Positions 6,798 through 11,384 of a DNA stretch of 11,384 nucleotides are shown one piece after another. Location: NCBI GenBank assembly GCA_002862265.1, contig PKCQ01000178.1, forward strand, positions 1 through 11,384. The letters are read 5' to 3'. This DNA comes from Planctomycetaceae bacterium. GTDB taxonomy: Bacteria > Planctomycetota > Planctomycetia > Pirellulales > Pirellulaceae. Position 1 is the first letter of the stretch; each line of letters begins with the position of its first letter. The translations under genes and the position numbers were made by a program. The notes beneath the pieces are model-generated. The model did no database searches. It saw only the letters and a list, made by a program, of their open reading frames with translations, and was not told the origin of the DNA.

Positions 6798-8627
6798 CTA
6801 CGTCTTCGGCGAGAAGAAGCGATCCACAACTTCTTGCTCTGGTGGCTCAGTCACGAGAGAAACAACAATCATGACAACCGTTGCGACCAGCATGATCATG
6901 GTCACAGGCATGAACTCGTAGGTCTCTGTCCCTAACGCCCACTCAATCATGTAACCACGATTGGTGGCGTAGTTGGATGCACTAAAGTGATACCACCATG
7001 TACCGGCTGCAGCAATCACGCTGGCAATGGCGCCTGTTTTAGTTAGGCGACGCCAGTAAAGAGCGGCGACTACGAGCGGAAACAGGCTGGAAAAACCTGA
7101 GAAGCACCACACCCCAAGCGTGAAAACACTTACTGGATGAGACAGGCTCAGCAGATAAGTAATGGCGACGATGAGTACGATGAATCCACGTGTGATCCAG
7201 ACCTGCTGTTTTTCGGAGAATCGATCCTTACCCATGTAGTGAGTGAAGATGTCGTTCTCAAACATCGCCCCCATGCACAGGAACTGGCTGTCGAGCGAAG
7301 ACATAATGGCGGCCAAAATTCCAGCCGTCAGAAACCCCGCGAGGAGGTCTGAAGTCTGTGTTTTCACAAGAAAAGGCAATATCGCATTCGGATTGCTCGG
7401 CAATGGCGGCACCGGTGGGACAAGTTGTGTTGTCGCCCAAACACCGATCAACACACAGGGCACCCAAACAATCATGATGAAAATGGGGTGAGCAACGACT
7501 GGCAGCTTGAAGCTATCGGCACTCTTGGCCGTCAGCCAGTGCTGGAAGATGTGAGGGAACATCCCCACCGACAATGGAATCAGCAAGTAGGTGAAAAACT
7601 TGGTCTTTGAGATGTGCTCACGTGTCAATTTATCGTGCCCAGCTGCCTGGGTTGCGGATGCTAAGTTTTCAAAGAACCCGGGTCGCTCGTCGGGAGATAT
7701 TTTGTCATCTTGATTCTTGTCGAACTTGCTGATCAAAGTCCAACGCTTGCGGGCGTTTTCTTCGGTCGATTCTAGCAATCGCTTCGCTTGAACGATCGCC
7801 TCCTCCGCGTTCTCGAAGTCCTCTTCGCCGCCGTCTCGGATTGCCTTCTTCAAGGCTGCTTCTCCCCCAGCCAGTTTGGCTTTCGCGGTGGTCTCTTCCA
7901 TCGCGACCAACTCTTCAAAACTCGTTGTTCCATCCTGATTTTTGTCAAACGCCGAGCCGCTACCTAGCTTGTTTGCTATGACGACGAAAGTGACGAGCCC
8001 AAGCACCATGAAGACGATGGTTTGAAAAGCGTTTGCCCAAGCTGTTCCTCGCATGCCGCCGAAAAACACATAGATGAGCACAACCAAACAAATGATCAGA
8101 GATCCGAGCCATGGCGGAAGTCCGCCATGAGTTGCCGGTGAGTCCGTTGGGAACATCCCTGGAAACGCTCCACTCGTCATTTGCTGGATCGTACTGCCAC
8201 TGGCCAAAACACCGATCAACAAGTAGGGAATGATGAGGCCGACCAAAATCGGAAACAGTAACAATCCAATACGATCGGATTGCAGGCGGTCACGAAAGAA
8301 TTGAATCTGAGTGGTGTAGCCGTACTTTCGTCCCAACGACCAAAGCTTGACGCCAATTAGAAAGAAGCACAGCGAATGAACGATGCCGCTTGATGAAGCG
8401 AGCATGCCGTAGACACCTATGCCCTCTTTGAATGCCTCTCCTGAGGAGCCGACCAAAGCGAAGGCGGTCATCGTGGTGCCGAACAGCGACATCAACAACA
8501 AGAATGGGCCAATCGAATGACTGGCCTGCATGTAGTCTTTCTTTGTACCGCGAAACATGGTGCTTGCGAAAAGCCCAAGCCCCAGCAGCAACCCTAGGTA
8601 GATCATGATGATCACGAACTGAGTCAT
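6798..8627 (-). CDS. Sodium:solute symporter with extracytoplasmic EF-hand insert
   Basis: A 609-residue SSS-family (LeuT-fold) inner-membrane transporter, expected to couple solute uptake to sodium entry; the solute is unknown. About 13 membrane helices are visible, the first at residues 3-22. Family features include GTTMTAFALVG (50-60), a glycine-rich FFGGMRGTAWANA block (188-200), and ILAAIMSSLDSQ (437-448), where S443/S444 align with the Na2-site Ser/Ser or Ser/Thr of vSGLT and PutP. Unusually, residues 219-342 form a hydrophilic insert with two EF-hand loops, DKNQDGTTSFEE (228-239) and DKNQDDKISPDE (303-314), separated by a charged helical stretch. The ATG at 8627 has GGAGG 7 nt upstream and overlaps the DUF3311 stop as ATGA, implying translational coupling. 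A longer in-frame start at 8687 would lie inside DUF3311 and is unlikely. Confidence 0.93.
   Translation of the reverse strand: MTQFVIIMIYLGLLLGLGLFASTMFRGTKKDYMQASHSIGPFLLLMSLFGTTMTAFALVGSSGEAFKEGIGVYGMLASSSGIVHSLCFFLIGVKLWSLGRKYGYTTQIQFFRDRLQSDRIGLLLFPILVGLIIPYLLIGVLASGSTIQQMTSGAFPGMFPTDSPATHGGLPPWLGSLIICLVVLIYVFFGGMRGTAWANAFQTIVFMVLGLVTFVVIANKLGSGSAFDKNQDGTTSFEELVAMEETTAKAKLAGGEAALKKAIRDGGEEDFENAEEAIVQAKRLLESTEENARKRWTLISKFDKNQDDKISPDERPGFFENLASATQAAGHDKLTREHISKTKFFTYLLIPLSVGMFPHIFQHWLTAKSADSFKLPVVAHPIFIMIVWVPCVLIGVWATTQLVPPVPPLPSNPNAILPFLVKTQTSDLLAGFLTAGILAAIMSSLDSQFLCMGAMFENDIFTHYMGKDRFSEKQQVWITRGFIVLIVAITYLLSLSHPVSVFTLGVWCFSGFSSLFPLVVAALYWRRLTKTGAIASVIAAAGTWWYHFSASNYATNRGYMIEWALGTETYEFMPVTMIMLVATVVMIVVSLVTEPPEQEVVDRFFSPKT
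7602..7973 (-). other. EF-hand pair inserted in the symporter loop
   Basis: This stretch encodes symporter residues 219-342. EF loop 1 is at 7911-7946 and EF loop 2 at 7686-7721. Both have D, N and D at loop positions 1, 3 and 5 and Glu at position 12, with Gly or Asp at position 6. The linker is rich in Ala, Glu and Lys and looks helical. By LeuT-fold alignment the insert joins core helices 5 and 6, the position of extracellular loop 3. Confidence 0.85.
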
Positions 8628-8875
8628 CGTGCATCCTCCGCCTTTTTGGAGTCCACAGCCGAATTCTCTGTTTCGTATTTGGGCCAAGCAAATTTAGTGC
8701 CCAGGAACCAAGTCACTGCGGCGGCAACCGAGATGCAGGCGTGATAAAAAAGCCCGATAGGAAGAAAGCCAAGCACGAGTGTGTCGTCGTGCCAAAAGAA
8801 GTTGTCTTGGTGAAGGACGATCAACAGCAGGACCAATCCCCACACCCAAAGCCAGGCGATTCTCTGTCCAGCCAT
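8624..8875 (-). CDS. DUF3311 small membrane protein, symporter partner
   Basis: An 83-residue protein with two likely membrane helices, IAWLWVWGLVLLLIVL (about 5-20) and LGFLPIGLFYHACISVAAAV (about 35-54), and a charged cytoplasmic-looking tail ending KKAEDAR. Sequence pattern (HQD..FW.DD, then GFLPIGLFYH and FAWP) and position directly before an SSS symporter fit DUF3311, a family usually encoded next to such transporters and thought to be an accessory subunit. Its stop overlaps the symporter start by 4 nt (ATGA). I prefer the ATG at 8875; a GTG at 8884 would add three residues, and neither has a strong ribosome binding site. It would be the first gene of the operon. The 259 nt upstream (8876-9134) shows no clear promoter, and I found no GG-N10-GC core there on the coding strand. 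Confidence 0.85.
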   Translation of the reverse strand: MAGQRIAWLWVWGLVLLLIVLHQDNFFWHDDTLVLGFLPIGLFYHACISVAAAVTWFLGTKFAWPKYETENSAVDSKKAEDAR

Positions 8876-9061
8876 GAGTCGCACTCAAATATCGTTAGCG
8901 AGGTACGAACAGAAACGGTCTGCTCAGAAGGAACAGATCTTACCGCAAAACCCGGCAAGCATACAGAAGAGAGTTGGCTGAGTGAGCGGGACTGGCGGGA
9001 GCTGATGTGATCGAGTGAAGCCCAAGGCCTTACCCCAATAAACACGACCCGAACCGTGAGC

Positions 9062-9082
9062 AAGGGACTCACTAGTGCCCTT
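9062..9082. other. Inverted repeat in gap upstream of DUF3311
   Basis: AAGGG (9062-9066) and CCCTT (9078-9082) enclose the palindrome CACTAGTG. The hairpin lies between the 50-residue peptide gene and DUF3311, both on the minus strand. It has no T-run. It might mark the end of the upstream transcript or a protein-binding site. Nothing else is evident in 8876-9134. Confidence 0.2.
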
Positions 9083-9134
9083 AGGAGAGTTGCTGCCTCG
9101 CTGACGCGTCGGCTTTCCGTCAAATCAACAGCCG

Positions 9135-9287
9135 CTAGATCTTGGTCTTCAGAGCCATGAACCCAGATACGACGAAAATACCTGCCACGATACCCCATTG
9201 AGTTACATTCATCTCGTGGACCATCCAGTTGAAGTTGCCACTCGCCTTCTGGAACATTTCAAAAAAGAAATCAGTGAAGTAGCTCAT
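9135..9287 (-). CDS. 50-residue single-helix membrane peptide
   Basis: I do not recognise this as a named family. The frame reads MSYFTDFFFEMFQKASGNFN, then WMVHEMNVTQWG, a hydrophobic helix from about 31 to 45 (WGIVAGIFVVSGFMAL) and a basic end, KTKI. The layout suggests an amphipathic N-terminal helix followed by one membrane anchor with a short positive tail inside. The start is supported by AGGA 9 nt before the ATG (TTTAGGAAAATATGCC), and amino acid use looks like a real small membrane protein, not random frame. The stop is TAG. It is on the same strand as the transporter operon, 259 nt upstream of DUF3311, and divergent from the DUF1559 gene. It may be an independent gene or an additional small partner; overlapping longer frames on the same strand lack ribosome binding sites and protein-like composition. 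Confidence 0.7.
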   Translation of the reverse strand: MSYFTDFFFEMFQKASGNFNWMVHEMNVTQWGIVAGIFVVSGFMALKTKI

Positions 9288-9528
9288 GGCATATTTTCCT
9301 AAACAGATTCAAAGTACAGAACACTGCAAGTCTAGGATCTGGATCGTGAATTGTGGTCTGACTCACTCCCCAGATTTGGATGGCTGCCTGCAAAGAGTCC
9401 AGTCAAGACGATTATGCCAGCTCCAACCATACGAGAAAGAAACGTTGGTCTGCGACGAAGGTTTTACAGTCAAATTTGGTCTCTTAGGGAATAATTGTCC
9501 ACAAACCGTTCCCAAAAAGGAAGGAAAC
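9288..9528. other. Intergenic region between divergent genes, nothing firm
   Basis: This holds the 5' region of the small membrane peptide (minus) and sequence upstream of the DUF1559 promoter (plus). I see no convincing minus-strand promoter, RNA gene or repeat. An 83-codon open frame on the plus strand (9286-9537) overlaps the peptide start and has no ribosome binding site or domain pattern. Confidence 0.5.
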
Positions 9529-9558
9529 TTGCCGTAAATGGCGGGGAGCGTCTATAAT
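9529..9558 (+). promoter_or_regulatory. Sigma-70-type promoter of the DUF1559 gene
   Basis: TTGCCG (9529-9534) and a perfect TATAAT (9553-9558) are separated by 18 nt. Transcription would start near 9565, giving a leader of about 40 nt before the ATG at 9604, which has GAGGA 8 nt upstream. Confidence 0.75.
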
Positions 9559-9603
9559 ACAAAATCCCCTTGTATTCTATTGACTTTTCTGAGGACTTTT
9601 CAA

Positions 9604-10599
9604 ATGAACAAACGATCGGGTTTCACCCTGGTTGAACTTCTCGTCGTGATTGCCATCATCGGCATTCTGGTGGGATTGCTGCTTCCAGCAGTACAAGCTG
9701 CTCGAGAGGCTGCGAGACGGATGCAGTGCTCCAATAATCTTAAGCAGTTGGGCCTTGCTTGCTTGAACTACGAGAGCGCACATAAGCGTTTCCCTCCTGG
9801 GCACGTGTGGCCGCGAGCTGTTGGCCGAAACGGGAATCAAGAGTCTTGGGGTTGGACCGTGCTGATCATGCCCTTCATGGAACAGACACCATTGTTCAAC
9901 CAATTGCGTGTGACTGAGATGTCGCTGGCAGATTACCTCGCCCGCGCGACTCCTCAGCAATTCGCTCTACTGCAGCAAGATATCGCGACCCTTCGTTGCC
10001 CGAGCGACACCGAAGGAGATTTAGCCAAGACGTTCCGCCACTGGAACGGCGGCTGGGGAACCAACCAAGGCGGCTGGGGTCGTTGGGAGTCTGGTCTTTC
10101 CAACTACGTCTGCAATCGCGGTACGCGAAACAATTGGCAACGTCGTGACGACACGCATGGGATGTTCATGGAAATGCTGGCCGTTCGTATGGCAGATGTC
10201 ACCGACGGTACCAGCAACACCTTCCTGATTGGTGAAAGAGATTCCAAGTATGGTCGTGCTTCGACCTGGCCTGGTGTCCGTAACCCTCAAGGGGACGTTC
10301 ACCGTGGTATCTACATGCACACGGCAAATGTTCGTCCGCCAATTAATTCGAACTTCCCGAACGCGAACAGTACCAACCGTGGTGCCCGTGCTGGATTCGG
10401 TAGTTTGCACACTGGCGGTGCTCAGTTCTGCTACGTGGATGGTTCCGTACACTTCATCTCAGAGAACATCGACTCTCGCCCTGACTCTTCGGGTGGATGC
10501 CGAATTTGGGATGTAACTCCTTGTGAACCAGTTCACGGCACTTATGAGCGTCTTGGACGTCGTAACGACAACTTTGTCGTTCAAGATCCAACTCTGTAA
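9604..10599 (+). CDS. DUF1559 prepilin-like protein (H-X9-DG)
   Basis: A 331-residue member of the large planctomycete DUF1559 family. The N-terminus is a type IV prepilin-like leader: MNKRSG then FTLVELLVVIAIIGILVGLL, with likely prepilin peptidase cleavage after G6 and the conserved glutamate at position 5 of the mature chain. The conserved block LLPAVQAAREAARRMQCSNN (27-46) follows. The C-terminal signature H269-X9-D279-G280 (HTGGAQFCYVDG) is intact, as is VTDGTSNTFLIGER (199-212). Such proteins are thought to be exported and to form surface or pseudopilus-like structures, but their role is not established. I chose the ATG at 9604 because it follows a good ribosome binding site and begins the leader exactly; an upstream in-frame ATG at 9538 lies before the promoter -10 box. 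It ends in an intrinsic terminator. Confidence 0.95.
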   Translation: MNKRSGFTLVELLVVIAIIGILVGLLLPAVQAAREAARRMQCSNNLKQLGLACLNYESAHKRFPPGHVWPRAVGRNGNQESWGWTVLIMPFMEQTPLFNQLRVTEMSLADYLARATPQQFALLQQDIATLRCPSDTEGDLAKTFRHWNGGWGTNQGGWGRWESGLSNYVCNRGTRNNWQRRDDTHGMFMEMLAVRMADVTDGTSNTFLIGERDSKYGRASTWPGVRNPQGDVHRGIYMHTANVRPPINSNFPNANSTNRGARAGFGSLHTGGAQFCYVDGSVHFISENIDSRPDSSGGCRIWDVTPCEPVHGTYERLGRRNDNFVVQDPTL

Positions 10600-10637
10600 T
10601 TGGCGCTTCAACGATTAGCCCAAAAAGTGTAACATTC

Positions 10638-10673
10638 AAGGGCGACGCGGAGTTTCTTCGGGTCGCCCTTTTT
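10638..10673 (+). terminator. Rho-independent terminator after DUF1559 gene
   Basis: AAGGGCGAC (10638-10646) pairs perfectly with GTCGCCCTT (10662-10670) around a 15-nt loop, and the 3' arm runs into five Ts (10669-10673). It lies 39 nt after the DUF1559 stop and before the lipoprotein gene. Confidence 0.85.
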
Positions 10674-10784
10674 GATTCACTCTGCATTCCAATCCCCTTC
10701 GGATTGCTTTATGAGAGCAGAATAGCGAGAGCTTTTTTCTGGTCTGCGAGTCGCCAGTAGCCCCCCAACAAATAGGATTCCGAG

Positions 10785-11207
10785 ATGTTTAGGTATTTTT
10801 CTGCTGCTGTAATTTTGGCTTTTGTAGGTTGTGGCTCCAGCGATATAGGCTACGTGAGCGGAACGGTAAAGATGGATGACAAGCCTCTCGCTGGAGCGGT
10901 CGTGGAGTTCTTCCCTGAGCCTTCTGGCGCTCCTGCAATCGGACTAACCGATAAAGATGGCAAGTACACGCTCACCTTGGGCCGAGACACGAAAGGTGTC
11001 AAGGTTGGCGAAAATAAGGTTCAGATCTCTACCGCTGATGGCGGAGCAGGCGATGACGATGGATATGGTGCGGCTGGAAAGGAAACCGTCCCTGCGCGTT
11101 ACAACGTCAAAACGGAACTGAAAGAAACGGTGAAAGCTGGAAACAACACCATCGATTTCAAACTCGAAAGTGGTGGTGAAATCATCCAAACCCCAGAAAA
11201 CTACTAG
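10785..11207 (+). CDS. Carboxypeptidase-regulatory-like lipoprotein
   Basis: A 140-residue predicted lipoprotein. A short signal (MFRYFSAAVILAFVG) ends at C16, the likely lipidated cysteine; the lipobox is FVGC, with Phe where Leu is usual at -3. The mature part is one beta-sandwich, transthyretin/carboxypeptidase-regulatory-like domain: GYVSGTVKMDDKPLAGAVV (22-40), DKDGKYTLT (56-64), VPARYN (102-107) and a terminal strand, NNTIDFKLES. These domains are thought to bind proteins or sugars at the cell surface and are not enzymes by themselves. The ATG has AGGA 8 nt upstream. It follows a DUF1559 gene, a frequent planctomycete pairing, but the terminator between them suggests its own promoter or read-through; I see no clear promoter in 10674-10784. 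Confidence 0.88.
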   Translation: MFRYFSAAVILAFVGCGSSDIGYVSGTVKMDDKPLAGAVVEFFPEPSGAPAIGLTDKDGKYTLTLGRDTKGVKVGENKVQISTADGGAGDDDGYGAAGKETVPARYNVKTELKETVKAGNNTIDFKLESGGEIIQTPENY

Positions 11208-11240
11208 GGGATTCACAACGATTTCGGCAAAAGAATTCAA

Positions 11241-11269
11241 GGGTTGCAAAAACGAACTTTTTGTGGCCT
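11241..11269 (+). terminator. Possible weak terminator hairpin after lipoprotein
   Basis: GGGTTGCAAAAA (11241-11252) can pair with TTTTTGTGGCCT (11258-11269) around CGAAC, with four G-T wobble pairs. The Ts are in the 3' arm and there is no separate T-tail, so it is a poor canonical terminator. It sits between the lipoprotein stop and the tRNA promoter. Confidence 0.3.
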
Positions 11270-11296
11270 TGCGAGGTCAAGAAGCCGACGTATAAT
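11269..11296 (+). promoter_or_regulatory. Promoter of the tRNA-Asp gene
   Basis: TTGCGA (11269-11274) and a perfect TATAAT (11291-11296) are 16 nt apart. The tRNA begins 24 nt after the -10 box, implying a 5' leader of roughly 17 nt to be removed by RNase P. Confidence 0.7.
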
Positions 11297-11320
11297 CCGG
11301 GCAGTATTCATTGACTTGTT

Positions 11321-11384
11321 GGCCCAGTGGCGCAATTGGTTAGCGCATCGGACTGTCGATCCGAAGGTTGCGAGTTCGAGTCTC
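11321..11384 (+). tRNA. tRNA-Asp (anticodon GTC), 3' end cut by window edge
   Basis: The cloverleaf reads: acceptor 5' strand GGCCCAG (11321-11327), D stem GCGC/GCGC (11330-11333 and 11343-11346), anticodon stem TCGGA/TCCGA (11348-11352 and 11360-11364) around CTGTCGA, with anticodon GTC at 11355-11357. The T stem GCGAG and loop TTCGAGT follow, and the window ends after three bases of the 3' T strand. Anticodon GTC specifies aspartate. Positions 37 and 38 are G and A; many bacterial tRNA-Asp have C38. Confidence 0.93.

Noticed and set aside
8821..9198. 125-codon minus-strand frame overlapping DUF3311 and the 50-residue peptide
   Set aside because: Arg/Ser-rich random-like composition, no ribosome binding site, and it conflicts with two better frames.
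9376..9392. GG-N10-GC with TTGG and TGCA, sigma-54-like, plus strand; another GG-N10-GC at 9519-9532
   Set aside because: About one such match is expected by chance in 316 nt, the middle of the consensus is missing, and a better sigma-70 promoter serves the DUF1559 gene.
9286..9537. 83-codon plus-strand frame in the gap before the DUF1559 gene
   Set aside because: No ribosome binding site, overlaps the start of the minus-strand peptide gene and ends inside the promoter region; composition is not protein-like.
10690..10706. Hairpin CAATCC/GGATTG before the lipoprotein gene
   Set aside because: Six base pairs with no T-run or conserved surroundings; not distinguishable from chance.
1..11384. 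CRISPR array, transposase, integrase, toxin-antitoxin or defence system
   Set aside because: No spaced repeat array, terminal inverted repeats or matching protein motifs were seen on either strand.

Overview
The window looks like chromosomal DNA of a planctomycete, probably of the Pirellulaceae (Rhodopirellula/Blastopirellula-like) group. The main clue is the DUF1559 protein, with a type IV prepilin-like N-terminus and a C-terminal H-X9-DG motif, followed by a small carboxypeptidase-regulatory-like lipoprotein. This pairing is typical of planctomycetes. Base composition looks moderate, and Shine-Dalgarno sequences are present before some genes and weak before others. The assignment is inference; no marker gene was searched.

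Layout, left to right. (1) 3-317 (+): end of a small membrane protein cut by the window edge. (2) 381-1004 (-): a phage-type calcineurin-like metallophosphoesterase, convergent with the first gene. (3) 1280-2386 (+): a Gfo/Idh/MocA oxidoreductase, divergent from the phosphoesterase. (4) 2429-4585 (-): a large exported SH3b-domain protein with an acidic tandem-repeat segment. (5) 4869-8875 (-): an operon-like run, in transcription order DUF3311 small membrane protein, sodium:solute symporter, then a GAF/AAA+/Fis sigma-54 activator. The first two overlap by 4 nt (ATGA) and the activator follows 36 nt later. (6) 9135-9287 (-): a 50-residue membrane peptide with a good ribosome binding site. (7) 9604-10599 (+): the DUF1559 protein with a near-consensus promoter and an intrinsic terminator. 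(8) 10785-11207 (+): the lipoprotein. (9) 11321 to the edge (+): tRNA-Asp(GTC), cut in its T stem, with its own promoter.

The most interesting locus is the transporter operon. The symporter carries an insert of about 125 residues with two canonical EF-hand loops. By homology to the LeuT-fold topology, the insert should lie on the extracytoplasmic face between core helices 5 and 6. It is co-encoded with a DUF3311 partner and with an activator whose sigma-54 contact loop reads GAFTDA instead of GAFTGA. I read this as a possible calcium-responsive uptake module with its own transcriptional control. The EF-hands and the loop sequence are visible in the DNA; the function is a hypothesis. I found no CRISPR array, insertion sequence, phage gene cluster or defence system. 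Apart from this locus and the tiny membrane peptide, the region looks like ordinary planctomycete chromosome.
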